Shown: positions 16,871-25,463 of the stretch, one piece after another
How positions within the stretch are numbered: position 1 is the first letter of the stretch
How the letters are laid out: each line of letters opens with the position of its first letter
Source: Desulfofundulus australicus DSM 11792
GTDB lineage: Bacteria; Bacillota; Desulfotomaculia; Desulfotomaculales; Desulfovirgulaceae
Reading direction: 5' to 3'
DNA: 61,321 nt
Assembly (NCBI RefSeq): GCF_900129285.1
Contig: NZ_FQUW01000019.1
Coordinates: 1-61,321 of the forward strand
The notes under the pieces: generated by a model
Database searches by the model: none
Told to the model about the DNA's origin: nothing
Seen by the model: only the letters and a program-made list of their open reading frames with translations
Program-made: the position numbers and the translations under genes

Positions 16871-16893
16871 AAAGGGGCCGGACAGGCCCCTTT
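16871..16893. terminator. Bidirectional terminator
   Basis: A 9-bp stem, AAAGGGGCC (16871-16879) with GGCCCCTTT (16885-16893), lies between two convergent genes, with A's on the left and a T-run on the right. It can serve both the zinc-ribbon gene and the LysM gene. Confidence 0.85.
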
Positions 16894-16911
16894 CCTACTG
16901 GTCCTGACATG

Positions 16912-17991
16912 TTAGATGCAGCGCAGATCCACCTCATCGATGGCTACGGGGTTATTGTTGCCGGCCGCCGGGGTGAAAATAAACCGCACCTCCACCCGCC
17001 CCGTTCGTGCCGGGGAAAGGCCGGTGGTAAGGGAAAAGCGCCGGCAGGCTTCCGGTATGCTGGTCTCGCTGAAAACGGGATCCGCCCTGCTGATCAGCCG
17101 CCCCTGGGCATCGTAGAAAAACACCGCCGCTTCCAGGGTAAAGTCACCGCGGGGCGGGCGGCCGGGAATTTCCCGGGCGGAAAAACTCAGCTGGTATAAC
17201 CGGCCGGGCGACCCCGGCACCGACTGGGTAAGGGTGGCCTGGCGGCCGGGGATAGCCCCCATACCGGCAGCGAAACGCCCCCTGCAGCTCAAAGGGGTAC
17301 GGAAAATGTTGGTCCCGTTCCAGGAATCAGGCGTATTTACATCCCGCCACTCCTCCAGGTCCGGGTTCCGCAGCAAATTTCCGGGAGGGCATACACCGGC
17401 CGGAGGCGGTGGCGCCGGCGCCATCCCCGGCGCAATACTTACGGGCAGGGAAACAAATTGCTGGGCCAGCCCCCGGGCCACGTTATAGCCCCGGACGACA
17501 AAATTGCCGGGCACCACCAGGTTACCGGCGTTGTTTCGCTGGTCCCAGGTAACCCTGAAAGTCTGGCTTTCCCCCGGCCGGAGAACCACCCGGCCGGCAA
17601 CCTGGGTAAAGCTTCTTCCATGGGACCAGCGCCAAACCTCACGGCCGTCCCGCAGAACGACAAAATCAAACCGCTGCCCCGTGGGGTAGTTCAGGGTAAC
17701 AGGACTGTTTTGAATGTTGACTTTGGCCAGGGTCAAACTTATCGTTTCCCCCCGCCGGTAAGTCCGGCGCGGGGTGGATAAAACGTATAAAAGACCGCCG
17801 ATAATCCGGGTGGCCACCGGGTCCCCCCCGGCATCCCCGTTTTCCTCCGGCTCAATGGTTAAAACCATTCCCACATCGATACGATCGGGATCGGAAATAT
17901 TATTCAGGGCCACCAGCCTTTCCACGGTGGTATTAAAACGCCGGGCAATTGAGGCCAGTGTATCCCCCGGTTGCACCACATAGGTCAGCAT
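16912..17991 (-). CDS. LysM - BsuPI-like - carbohydrate-binding-like surface protein
   Basis: From the ATG at 17991 (MLTYVVQPGDTL, site GAGAGGG) the protein has 359 residues. A LysM peptidoglycan-binding domain spans about 1-50. A BsuPI-type beta domain spans about 70-185 (YRRGETISLTL, RFDFVVLRDGREVWRWS, LRPGESQTFRVTWD). A Pro-rich linker follows, then a C-terminal jelly-roll resembling carbohydrate-binding modules from about 215 (NLLRNPDLEEW, DSWNGTN). No signal peptide is visible, which is odd for a LysM protein; spore or cell-lysis localisation is possible. The frame upstream to 18123 has no family support. Confidence 0.8.
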   Translation of the reverse strand: MLTYVVQPGDTLASIARRFNTTVERLVALNNISDPDRIDVGMVLTIEPEENGDAGGDPVATRIIGGLLYVLSTPRRTYRRGETISLTLAKVNIQNSPVTLNYPTGQRFDFVVLRDGREVWRWSHGRSFTQVAGRVVLRPGESQTFRVTWDQRNNAGNLVVPGNFVVRGYNVARGLAQQFVSLPVSIAPGMAPAPPPPAGVCPPGNLLRNPDLEEWRDVNTPDSWNGTNIFRTPLSCRGRFAAGMGAIPGRQATLTQSVPGSPGRLYQLSFSAREIPGRPPRGDFTLEAAVFFYDAQGRLISRADPVFSETSIPEACRRFSLTTGLSPARTGRVEVRFIFTPAAGNNNPVAIDEVDLRCI

Positions 17992-18068
17992 ATTAACCCT
18001 CTCCCCGGTAGCATGGCTGTGATGCTTCATTATATGCTGGCGGGGACCAGAGGGTTCACCGTAAAAGT

Positions 18069-18098
18069 AAAGGGCAGGTACCGCCACAGCACCTGCCC
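18069..18098 (-). terminator. Terminator after nrdG
   Basis: On the minus strand an 8-bp stem, GGGCAGGT with ACCTGCCC (18098-18091 with 18079-18072), is followed by TTTACTTTT. It ends the nrdR-nrdD-nrdG transcript. Confidence 0.75.
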
Positions 18099-18107
18099 CG
18101 TTCTCTT

Positions 18108-18620
18108 TTACTGTCCACCCCACGGGGCAATGACCACCCGCCCGCAGGCCAGGGATGCGGGTACATCGATCACCCGCTGGTTGCTGGAGCCGCGGAAGGG
18201 TAGTTCCGGATCCCTTTTTTCCTGGATAAAAGGTCCATCCACAATATAATCGGAAAGCTCCACCAGCTCTTTTACCGCCCCGTCCCTCCCGGCCAGTTCC
18301 AGGAGCTTCTCCCAGGTATAACCTGTATACGTAATTACATCCCGGCCCAGGGCACGCACCTGCCGGGCCAGAACAGCGAGGGCACCGGCCTGGGCAAAGG
18401 GCTCACCCCCGGAAAGGGTTACCCCTTTTAACAGGGGATTCCTTTTAACCATGGCCAGGATTTCTTCCACCTCCATCAGGGTGCCCCCGGCCGGGTCCCA
18501 GGTGTGGGGATTATGGCAACCGGGACAGCGATGGGGACAGCCCTGGACAAAAACCACCAGCCGCAGGCCGGGCCCGTCCACCACACTTTCTTCAATTATC
18601 CCGGCTACGCGCAAGCGCAT
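18108..18620 (-). CDS. nrdG: Anaerobic ribonucleotide reductase activating protein
   Basis: NrdG is a radical SAM enzyme that generates the glycyl radical on NrdD. The 4Fe-4S motif CPHRCPGC lies near residue 28, and GVTLSGGEPF is the SAM-binding GGE motif. The length, about 170 residues, is normal. Two ATGs lie six bases apart. The second, at 18620, has the better spacing to GGAG, so I start there; the first would add Met-Asn. It follows nrdD by 24 bp and needs oxygen-free conditions. Confidence 0.95.
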   Translation of the reverse strand: MRLRVAGIIEESVVDGPGLRLVVFVQGCPHRCPGCHNPHTWDPAGGTLMEVEEILAMVKRNPLLKGVTLSGGEPFAQAGALAVLARQVRALGRDVITYTGYTWEKLLELAGRDGAVKELVELSDYIVDGPFIQEKRDPELPFRGSSNQRVIDVPASLACGRVVIAPWGGQ

Positions 18621-18644
18621 GTTCATCTCTCCCGCGAAAAATCT

Positions 18645-20663
18645 CTAACGCAGGCTGTGGGGCAGGCGGTCGTTCAATTCCGCCACCTTGCTGTCATTGA
18701 AACGATCCACGGTGGAAAGATAACCGGTTATCCGCCGCACCCGCCGGATGGCAGCCGACCCGCAGCGGGGGCAGGTGCTTTCATTGATCACACCCGTCAG
18801 GTTGCATCCGGTACAGAAATCCACCGGGAAGTTAATGGCCGCATAACCCATGTCGCAGGCCGCCATGTGCCGAATGATGGCTTCCACCGCCTCAAGGTTA
18901 TGTACCGGCGGCGAGGCCATTTCCACATAGCTGATGTGCCCGGCGTTGCAGTACTTGTGGTACGGCCCCTCCAGGCTGATCTTCTCAAAACTGCTTATGG
19001 GATAATAAACCGGTATATGGAATGAATTGGTGTAATATTCCCGGTCTGTCACCCCGGGAATAATACCGAACTCCCGCCGGTCCAGGTGTACAAACCGCCC
19101 GGAGAGCCCTTCGGCCGGTGTAGCCAGCAGGGTATAGTTCAGGTTGTACTCCTCACAGGCCTCATCAATGCGCCGGCGCATAAAGGCTACAATCTCCTGG
19201 CCCAGGGCCTGGGATTCCTCGCTCTGGCCGTGATGCTGGCCGGTCAGGGCTACCAGGGCTTCGGCCAGGCCGATAAACCCCACGGCCAGGGTACCGTTGA
19301 CAATGGCCGGCTCGATACAGTCCTCTTCCTTCAGACCCTCCGAACCGAGATAGAGCCCCTGTCCCATGACAAAGGGCATGTCCTTAACCCTGAGCCTGGC
19401 CTGTACCCGGAACCGGTGATAAAGTTGCCTTATGGCCAGCTCCATAACCTCCGCCAGGAGCTCATAAAACCGCTTGATATTCCGCTCGGCTTTAATACCC
19501 AGCCGGGGAAGGTTGATGGTGGTGAAGGACAAATTACCCCTTCCCGGCGTCACTTCCGGACCCCTCCGGTTGGCCATCACCCGGCTGCGGCAGCCCATGT
19601 AGGCCACCTGGTCCCCGTAAGGGCTGTTGAAAGAAGAATCCATAAAGGCAAAGGATGGATTCAGCCTCTTACTGGCTACCCGGATAGCTAGCTGGAATAA
19701 GTCATAGTTTGGATCTCCCGGCTCAAAGTTAACCCCTTTTTTGAGGCGGAAGATGATATTGGGGAAAATGGGATTTTCCCCCCGCCCCAGCCCGGCTTCA
19801 TAGGCCAGAAGCAGGTTGCGGGTTACCTTGCGACCGGCCTCGGAAGTGTCGGTGCCCAGGTTGATGCTGGAAAATGGCACCTGGCTCCCGGCCCGGGAAT
19901 GCATGGAATTAAGGTTGTACACCAGCGCTTCCATGGCCTGGTATGTCTCGTTTTCATCCGCATTCTCCACAAAGGGAGCCATCTGCCGGTCAAAGAAAGG
20001 AAAGGACTGCCCCCCGAACATGTCATTTTGTGAGCTCTGCAGGATAATTGCTGCCAGGGCCGTGGCCGAGGTGGGCCGCCTGGGAGGCCGGATATAGCCG
20101 TGACCGGTGTTAAAACCCTCCGTTAGGAGCCTGTCCAGCGGTATCTGCAGGCAGTTCAGGGTTTTGGCGTACCAGTCGAGATCGTGAATGTGGATATCCC
20201 CCCGCATGTGGGCGCCGGAAAAATCCTCATCCAGGAGGCGGGTGAGATAATATTTCTTGCTGGCGGCACTGGCAATCTGCAGCATTTTCGCCGAAGGGGA
20301 ATTACCCACATTGGCATTTTCCCGGTTGGTTTCAGCCAGGATTTCCTCCACCGCATCCATTAAGTCGCCCTTGGCCTCCCGGATGCGGGTTCGTTTATCC
20401 CGGTAAAGGATGTAAGCCTTGGCGGTGCGGGCGTGACCGGCCTCAATGAGCACCTTTTCCACCACATCCTGAACATCTTCCACGCCAAAAACCTGGCCGT
20501 TGTACTTTTTCTTCAGCATCTTGAGAACTTCAATGGTCAGCTCCATGGCCGTCTGGCGGTCCTCGCCCCCCACCGCCCGGGCAGCCTTGAAGATGGCATC
20601 GGTAATCTTGGTCTCGTCAAAGGGCACTTCCCGCCCATCCCGCTTCCGGATAACCTTAAACAA
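18645..20663 (-). CDS. nrdD: Class III anaerobic ribonucleoside-triphosphate reductase
   Basis: NrdD reduces NTPs to dNTPs under anaerobiosis using a glycyl radical. An ATP-cone spans residues 3-95 (allosteric site) and the catalytic barrel follows. Near the C-terminus are a four-Cys zinc site (FCTGCN...CPRCG) and the glycyl radical loop RITGYL with Gly at about 647. The 672-residue length is typical. The TTG start is supported by GAGGAGG at an 8-bp distance. With nrdR and nrdG it forms one operon under the candidate NrdR boxes near 21252-21299. Confidence 0.97.
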   Translation of the reverse strand: MFKVIRKRDGREVPFDETKITDAIFKAARAVGGEDRQTAMELTIEVLKMLKKKYNGQVFGVEDVQDVVEKVLIEAGHARTAKAYILYRDKRTRIREAKGDLMDAVEEILAETNRENANVGNSPSAKMLQIASAASKKYYLTRLLDEDFSGAHMRGDIHIHDLDWYAKTLNCLQIPLDRLLTEGFNTGHGYIRPPRRPTSATALAAIILQSSQNDMFGGQSFPFFDRQMAPFVENADENETYQAMEALVYNLNSMHSRAGSQVPFSSINLGTDTSEAGRKVTRNLLLAYEAGLGRGENPIFPNIIFRLKKGVNFEPGDPNYDLFQLAIRVASKRLNPSFAFMDSSFNSPYGDQVAYMGCRSRVMANRRGPEVTPGRGNLSFTTINLPRLGIKAERNIKRFYELLAEVMELAIRQLYHRFRVQARLRVKDMPFVMGQGLYLGSEGLKEEDCIEPAIVNGTLAVGFIGLAEALVALTGQHHGQSEESQALGQEIVAFMRRRIDEACEEYNLNYTLLATPAEGLSGRFVHLDRREFGIIPGVTDREYYTNSFHIPVYYPISSFEKISLEGPYHKYCNAGHISYVEMASPPVHNLEAVEAIIRHMAACDMGYAAINFPVDFCTGCNLTGVINESTCPRCGSAAIRRVRRITGYLSTVDRFNDSKVAELNDRLPHSLR

Positions 20664-20755
20664 GCTGGCAGCCTCCTCTATAACCTGATGTGAAAAAATG
20701 CTACGATTAAAATTTAATGATTAACTGAATACACCAGCTGCAAATAACGGTTCGC

Positions 20756-21211
20756 TTACGGTTTTTCGGACAGACGCTGGATTTCCCGCAAAAATTCCTC
20801 CACGTCCCGGAACTCCCGGTAAACGGAGGCAAAGCGCACGTAGGCCACCCCATCCAGAACCCGCAGCCGGTCCATAATCATCTCGCCAATTTGCCGGCTG
20901 GAAACCTCCAGCTCCGCCGTGCTGCGCAATGTGCGCTCCACCTCGTCCACCATGGCCTCAAGGGTGGTCATGGATACGGGACGTTTCTGGCAGGCCTTCA
21001 CCAGTCCGGCCAGGAGCTTGTTACGGTTGAAAACCTCCCGCCGGCCGTCCTTCTTGACCACCACCAGGGGCAGTTCATCCACTCTTTCATAGGTGGTAAA
21101 ACGCCGGGCACAACCTGCACATTCCCTCCTGCGGCGGATGGAGTAACCGTCCTCCGCCGGACGGGAATCCAGCACCCGGCTTTCCGAAAAACCGCAAAAG
21201 GGACAGCGCAC
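20756..21211 (-). CDS. nrdR: Transcriptional repressor NrdR
   Basis: NrdR senses ATP/dATP and represses ribonucleotide reductase genes. The 151-residue protein has the zinc ribbon (CPFC...[14 protein letters not shown]) and an ATP-cone from about 46. It starts with GTG after GAGG. It is encoded directly before nrdD, so the operon would be autoregulated: two NrdR-box-like sequences lie 40-90 bp upstream, one over the -10. Confidence 0.96.
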   Translation of the reverse strand: MRCPFCGFSESRVLDSRPAEDGYSIRRRRECAGCARRFTTYERVDELPLVVVKKDGRREVFNRNKLLAGLVKACQKRPVSMTTLEAMVDEVERTLRSTAELEVSSRQIGEMIMDRLRVLDGVAYVRFASVYREFRDVEEFLREIQRLSEKP

Positions 21212-21251
21212 GCTGCCTCACCACTCTCTTATCACAGGCCTGGAACGGATT

Positions 21252-21299
21252 TTTATATATGTAGTACAGCTGGCAGAGATATTATACTATATATTGGGG
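21252..21299 (-). promoter_or_regulatory. Paired NrdR boxes
   Basis: ATACTATATATTGGGG (21284-21299) fits the NrdR box (ACACWATATAWWGTGT-like) at about 13 of 16 positions. A weaker second box lies at 21252-21267. Their 32-bp spacing is three helical turns, as in known NrdR operators. The first overlaps the likely -10. Confidence 0.65.
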
Positions 21300-21309
21300 T
21301 AAAAGCAAA
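21281..21309 (-). promoter_or_regulatory. Promoter of nrdR-nrdD-nrdG
   Basis: A perfect TATAAT lies at 21286-21281 on the minus strand. The -35 is weak (TTGCTT or TTTGCT, 16-17 bp upstream). Overlap of the -10 with an NrdR box explains how repression could work. Confidence 0.6.
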
Positions 21310-21347
21310 AACGCAAAAAGGGCACCTCCTGACCAAACATAAATCAT
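21282..21347 (-). CDS. Possible 21-aa hydrophobic peptide before nrdR
   Basis: An ATG with GAAGGAG 3 bp upstream opens a 21-codon frame rich in Leu, Phe and Ala, ending at the TATAAT of the nrdR promoter. It lies partly in the loop of the hairpin at 21316-21381. It may be chance; there is no evidence that it is translated. Confidence 0.15.
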   Translation of the reverse strand: MIYVWSGGALFAFLLLPQYIV

Positions 21348-21381
21348 TTACTCCTTCTCTGTTCCCCGGAGGCACCCTTTT
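21316..21381 (-). terminator. Terminator-like hairpin after ymxH
   Basis: AAAAGGG...CCTCC on one side pairs imperfectly with GGAGG...CCCTTTT on the other, around a loop of about 38 nt. T-rich sequence follows on the minus strand. It probably ends the transcript arriving from ymxH before the nrdR promoter starts. Confidence 0.5.
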
Positions 21382-21449
21382 CATATTTTTCCCTTATCCG
21401 GAATGCTTGTCTCCCCTTCCAGGGGAAAACATCACCGGCCGGCGGGCCC

Positions 21450-21746
21450 TTAGAAAAACCTTTCCTTCCCGTTACCCGCAGAACTGTTATCTGGCCTTAC
21501 TTCCGTAATATCCCGCAGGTCGATCAGGATTACGTCCAGGCCGATTTTTTTTATTTTATGCCAGGGAACTATAATTTCCTCCTCCCGGCCGAACAAACCC
21601 AGAAAACGGCTGCTCTGGCCGGGGAGAACGATGGCGCTGACCCGCCCCTGCTCCAGGTCAATGTCGATATCCTTAATTGGCCCCATGCGGCGCCCGTCGG
21701 CAATATTGATCACTTCCCGCATGCGCAGATCCGATACCTTTACCAC
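21450..21746 (-). CDS. ymxH: YlmC/YmxH-family PRC-barrel sporulation protein
   Basis: The product is one PRC-barrel-like domain of about 85 residues (KVSDLRMREVINIADGRRMGPIKDIDIDLEQGRVSAIVLPG...IIVPWHKIKKIGLDVILID). The family is conserved in endospore formers; its function is not defined. I start it at GTG 21746 (MVKVSDLR), as in relatives, because a TATAAT at 21773-21768 would place the transcript start downstream of the longer candidate starts (21767, 21779). Its location next to spoIIR, sigG and sigE agrees with a sporulation role. Confidence 0.85.
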   Translation of the reverse strand: MVKVSDLRMREVINIADGRRMGPIKDIDIDLEQGRVSAIVLPGQSSRFLGLFGREEEIIVPWHKIKKIGLDVILIDLRDITEVRPDNSSAGNGKERFF

Positions 21747-21829
21747 CTTCCCTGCACCCCCTGGCATATTATATGCCACCGGGCGGGCAGGTTGAACCGG
21801 GCACGCGCTGAAAAATTGTTCACAGCAGC

Positions 21830-22618
21830 CTAAACATGGAAGAGATGATCCAGCCAGCTACGCGTACCGGCAAGGAAATCAAGGATGCGGAAGCGAAATT
21901 CCACGGTAGTACCATCGGGGGAATTTACTTTCAAAACAGCACCTTCATCCCGGCTGGCTTCACGGGGAGGGGCCAGGGTGGCCACGGCGGGCGGCCCGGA
22001 CCACTTAAAAGCCGGTTCCGCCTTTCCGGCAGCACCTTCCTCCGGCGGGGTTAAATCCTTTTTATCCCCGGCCGGTTCGCGGGTTACTTCCGGCTCCTGC
22101 CGGTTATCCTGAACATCCACAAAACAAAGGGGAGGGAACAGCACGCACCACCAGTTGGCACCCGCACCCTTACCGATAACCACCCGCACCGCTTCATACT
22201 CACCGGCGGGCAGGATCAGGTCGTGAATTGCCCCCGGTCCGGCACCGGCCACATGATAGGTCCGGGCTGGAAAATGATAACGCCCCAGCGATACGGCAAC
22301 GGGATAATCCGCACCGGACTCGCGAATGGTTTGCCTGGCCAGTTGCTCCATATAATCCAGCTTATCCCGGGCAATGGCCCTGGCTTCTTCCACACTGCCA
22401 GCCTGCTGGAAATAAGGGGTCATGGCCTGCACAAGAACATCACGGACCCGCAATTTTAAAGCCTGATCGGCAGGTGAATTGCTGTTGGCCATAACATGGA
22501 AGCGGATCAGATGATCGGGGCGGTAGGGATAATCCACAACCTGCCGGTACCAGCCCCACCCGGCCAGTAAAATACACATCAGTAAAACCCAGAATCCGAT
22601 CCGCTTTAGTGAAAACAT
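21830..22618 (-). CDS. spoIIR: Stage II sporulation protein R
   Basis: SpoIIR is made in the forespore and secreted into the intermembrane space, where it triggers SpoIIGA to cleave pro-sigma-E. A signal/anchor segment lies near residues 7-24 (IGFWVLLMCILLAGWGW). The SpoIIR core follows: IRFHVMANSNSPADQALKLRVRDVL, and GANWWCVLFPPLCFVD near 165. A charged, Pro-rich linker near the C-terminus is longer than in B. subtilis. I prefer the ATG at 22618, whose GGGGGAA site is better than anything before the ATG at 22633. A textbook sigma-F promoter lies upstream. Confidence 0.95.
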   Translation of the reverse strand: MFSLKRIGFWVLLMCILLAGWGWYRQVVDYPYRPDHLIRFHVMANSNSPADQALKLRVRDVLVQAMTPYFQQAGSVEEARAIARDKLDYMEQLARQTIRESGADYPVAVSLGRYHFPARTYHVAGAGPGAIHDLILPAGEYEAVRVVIGKGAGANWWCVLFPPLCFVDVQDNRQEPEVTREPAGDKKDLTPPEEGAAGKAEPAFKWSGPPAVATLAPPREASRDEGAVLKVNSPDGTTVEFRFRILDFLAGTRSWLDHLFHV

Positions 22619-22663
22619 TCCTTGTTCCCCCATTATTCAATCTGCAAATGTTTGTTCTAATCC

Positions 22664-22693
22664 TAGTTTTACCCGTATTTCGACACTTTAAAC
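22664..22693 (-). promoter_or_regulatory. Sigma-F promoter of spoIIR
   Basis: The -35 is GTTTA (22693-22689), and 15 bp further the -10 GGTAAAACTA (22673-22664) matches GGHNANAMTW at every position. The -35 matches GYATA at 4 of 5. Forespore-specific expression of spoIIR is expected. Confidence 0.8.
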
Positions 22694-22734
22694 GTTGCTG
22701 TCAAAAGGGGGAAATGAAAAAGGAACGACAGAAC

Positions 22735-23508
22735 CTATAAATACTTGCGCATATTATTCAGGGCAGCTTTCTCCAGGCGGGAAACCTGGGCCTGGGAAAT
22801 GCCAATTTCTTCGGCCACTTCCATCTGGGTTTTACCTTCATAAAAACGGAGGGTGAGAATTAATTTTTCCCGCTCGCTCAATCTCCCCAGGGCATCCCTT
22901 ATGGCAATACCCTCCAGCCAGTTCTGATCGTGGTTCTTTTCATCTTTAATCTGGTCCATGACAAAAATGGGGTCCCCTCCGTCATGATATATGGGCTCAA
23001 AAAGGGAGATGGGCTCCTGGATGGCGTCCAGGGCAAAAACTATCTCTTCCCGGGGCAACTTCAGCTCCCCGGCAATTTCATTAATCGAGGGTTCGCGGGA
23101 ATATTTGTTGACCAGGTTATCCCTTACCTGCAGGGCTTTATAGGCGATATCCCGTAAAGAGCGGCTCACGCGAATGGAGTTATTATCCCTTAAATAACGG
23201 CGGATTTCACCAATAATCATGGGAACTGCATAGGTGGAAAACTTGACATTCTGGGAGAGGTCGAAATTATCAATGGCCTTCATCAATCCGATGCAACCCA
23301 CCTGAAAGAGGTCGTCCACATATTCACCGCGGTTGGTAAAGCGCTGGATTACCGAAAGTACCAGGCGCAGGTTGCCATTTATCAACTGGGTTCGGGCTTC
23401 CCGGTCTCCATTGTGCATTGCTTCGAACAACTGGCGCATCTGGGCCCCCGTCAGCAGGGGTAACCTGGAGGTGTTCACACCACTGATCTCTACCTTGTTC
23501 AGCAGCAT
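22735..23508 (-). CDS. sigG: Sporulation sigma factor sigma-G
   Basis: This is the late forespore sigma factor. It starts MLLNKVEISGVNTSRLPLL, close to the B. subtilis SigG N-terminus that controls its activity. Region 2 (about 30-110) holds GCIGLMKAIDNFD and VKFSTYAVPMIIGEIRRYLRD. Regions 3 and 4 follow, with the helix-turn-helix TQMEVAEEIGISQAQVSRLEK at the end. I chose the ATG at 23508; an upstream TTG overlaps its AGAGGTGG site. It is separated from sigE by a terminator and has its own sigma-F/G-type promoter. Confidence 0.97.
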   Translation of the reverse strand: MLLNKVEISGVNTSRLPLLTGAQMRQLFEAMHNGDREARTQLINGNLRLVLSVIQRFTNRGEYVDDLFQVGCIGLMKAIDNFDLSQNVKFSTYAVPMIIGEIRRYLRDNNSIRVSRSLRDIAYKALQVRDNLVNKYSREPSINEIAGELKLPREEIVFALDAIQEPISLFEPIYHDGGDPIFVMDQIKDEKNHDQNWLEGIAIRDALGRLSEREKLILTLRFYEGKTQMEVAEEIGISQAQVSRLEKAALNNMRKYL

Positions 23509-23557
23509 GGAAGACCGCCCACCTCTTTTCAAATTTTTTTGCGCTTGGCCATAACCT

Positions 23558-23587
23558 CATTATTACCCCGGCTACCTGCTCTTATAC
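23558..23587 (-). promoter_or_regulatory. Sigma-F/G promoter of sigG
   Basis: GTATA (23587-23583) is a perfect -35. After 15 bp, the -10 GGTAATAATG (23567-23558) matches the consensus except for the last base. It lies between the sigE terminator and sigG. Confidence 0.8.
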
Positions 23588-23593
23588 ATAAAT

Positions 23594-23614
23594 AAAAAAA
23601 CCCGGCTTGCCGGG
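23594..23614 (-). terminator. Terminator after sigE
   Basis: On the minus strand CCCGG-CAAG-CCGGG (23614-23601) is followed by seven T's. It lies 13 bp after the sigE stop and separates sigE from the forespore-expressed sigG. Confidence 0.85.
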
Positions 23615-23626
23615 AACAACGGAATC

Positions 23627-24358
23627 TTATTCCAGCCGGTGCATCTCTTTTTTCAACCGCTTGATTATTCTCTTCTCCAGCCGCGATATATAGGACTGGG
23701 AAATACCGAGCATATCGGCCACTTCTTTCTGGGTTTTTTCCACCCCGTTATTCAGACCAAACCGCAGCTCCATAATCTTGCGTTCGCGGCCGCTCAATTT
23801 GTTCAGCGCCATGTACAGGAGCTTTTTATCTATTTCATCCTCAATATATTTATAAATAATATCGTTCTCCGTACCCAGGACATCGGAGAGCAGCAACTCG
23901 TTGCCCTCCCAGTCAATGTTTAAAGGTTCGTCAAAAGACACTTCAGCCCTGGTTTTATTGTTGCGCCGCAGGTACATGAGAATTTCGTTTTCAATACAGC
24001 GGGAAGCATAGGTGGCCAGTTTAATCTTCTTGGCCGGGTCGAAAGTGTTCACCGCCTTTATCAACCCGATGGTTCCTATGGAAACCAGGTCCTCTATACC
24101 CACACCCGTATTTTCAAACTTGCGGGCTATGTACACCACCAGGCGGAGGTTGCGTTCGATGAGCACGGTACGTACAGCGGTATCCCCGGCCTCCAGCTTG
24201 TTGATCAAAAAAGATTCCTCATCGTTGGAAAGGGGTGGTGGAAGCGCCTCACTGCTGCCCACATAAAATACTTCGCGGCGCCAGCCCAGCCAGGTTGTCA
24301 ACCTGATCAAAAACAGGCGGCAATGCCATTTCAACTGTACAATTGGCGGCAAAGACAT
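23627..24358 (-). CDS. sigE: Sporulation sigma factor pro-sigma-E
   Basis: This is the early mother-cell sigma factor, made as an inactive precursor. The hydrophobic/basic pro-sequence (residues 1 to about 30) ends at the conserved [14 protein letters not shown] site, cut by SpoIIGA. Region 2 shows [19 protein letters not shown] and [19 protein letters not shown]. Region 4 ends with [23 protein letters not shown]. At 243 residues the length matches the family. It follows spoIIGA by 34 bp, the usual two-gene operon. Confidence 0.97.
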   Translation of the reverse strand: MSLPPIVQLKWHCRLFLIRLTTWLGWRREVFYVGSSEALPPPLSNDEESFLINKLEAGDTAVRTVLIERNLRLVVYIARKFENTGVGIEDLVSIGTIGLIKAVNTFDPAKKIKLATYASRCIENEILMYLRRNNKTRAEVSFDEPLNIDWEGNELLLSDVLGTENDIIYKYIEDEIDKKLLYMALNKLSGRERKIMELRFGLNNGVEKTQKEVADMLGISQSYISRLEKRIIKRLKKEMHRLE

Positions 24359-24392
24359 ATTTCCACCCCCACCTCAATCTGACCTCTATACC

Positions 24393-25328
24393 TCAGGCCG
24401 CCCCGGCCAGTGCCGGGGGCACCAGCGCTTGATAACTTCCCAGTGCATGCCTGTAAATGCCTATCACTACCTGCTGGATGCGGGCCCGGCCGTCCCGCCG
24501 GTAAATTTCCACCCGGTCCGGGCGAATGCCCACCATCATTCCCTGCTCCCGGCCCACAGAGCGGAAAGGAATTAAACAGATGCGGGACGCCCAGCCGGTA
24601 CCGGCCAGGGCTACCAGCAGGGAGGGGTCGCCGTAATCCCCCCACCTTTCAATAACCTGCTGCAGGGATGGGGGCAGGGCGGGCAGCAGAGCGCTGTATT
24701 CCACGACAATCACCGGGTAACCGGTAAGGGGGTCCTGCAAACTGTTGCCCGTATCCACCAGGCCCTGCACTTCCACCCGCCGGCCAGCCATTTCCACTGC
24801 CAGTTTCACCATGTATCCCTGCTGTTCCAGCCGCCGGTGCATGATTAAAGCCAGCACACGTCCCCCACCTACCAGAGCCGCAACCGCCAGTAAAAGGCCG
24901 GGCCAGAAATACCGCTGGATAATATTCAGGGTCTGGTTGACGGCGGGGGTAAACCCACAGCTGGAATAAAGGAAATATATAATTCCCAGCCAGAGCCCCC
25001 CCAGGGCAAAGGAGGAGAGGTAAAAAAACAGCATACAGGCGAGCAATCTCTTCAGGGGAAGGGGGGCAAAGGCTCCTAAAACCATGATGGAAGAAAAGAA
25101 CAATTTAAAAGGTAAACTGAATAACTGGTTGTAACCCGGAAGAAAAAAGAACAATGTGTATAAGCTGCCCAGAGCACTGGATAAAACCAGGCGAAATATA
25201 CTTGTCCTTACCTGTGACAGCCGCCCGGCAGTCCACAATAAAATATAGTTGAGGAGCAAGTTGCCCGCCAGGACCTGATCCACATAAACAACGTAGCCGG
25301 TCATCCAGCCCACTCCCACAACGGCCAT
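24393..25328 (-). CDS. spoIIGA: Sigma-E processing peptidase SpoIIGA
   Basis: This membrane-embedded aspartic protease matures sigma-E. About five membrane helices lie in residues 10-160. The cytoplasmic protease domain has the catalytic motif VDTGNSLQDPLTG near residue 200. Two starts are plausible: ATG at 25328 (GAGGG site) and ATG at 25304 (GGAG site, MTGYVVYVD), the latter closer in length to B. subtilis. It is activated across the septum by SpoIIR, which is encoded 1.8 kb downstream. Confidence 0.94.
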   Translation of the reverse strand: MAVVGVGWMTGYVVYVDQVLAGNLLLNYILLWTAGRLSQVRTSIFRLVLSSALGSLYTLFFFLPGYNQLFSLPFKLFFSSIMVLGAFAPLPLKRLLACMLFFYLSSFALGGLWLGIIYFLYSSCGFTPAVNQTLNIIQRYFWPGLLLAVAALVGGGRVLALIMHRRLEQQGYMVKLAVEMAGRRVEVQGLVDTGNSLQDPLTGYPVIVVEYSALLPALPPSLQQVIERWGDYGDPSLLVALAGTGWASRICLIPFRSVGREQGMMVGIRPDRVEIYRRDGRARIQQVVIGIYRHALGSYQALVPPALAGAA

Positions 25329-25463
25329 GCACAGCCCTCTACCATTTATATGACCGCCCGCGGTACTCTATGACAACCTTATTAATCCAGCATTTCCACA
25401 GGCCAAAAGAAAAGCCTGGGTTAATTATACACCACCAGACTGGTAATAAATGTCATTCCATGT

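Noticed and set aside
25424-25429. spoIIGA promoter at a TATAAT
   Set aside because: There is no acceptable -35 and no clear Spo0A box at a convincing position.
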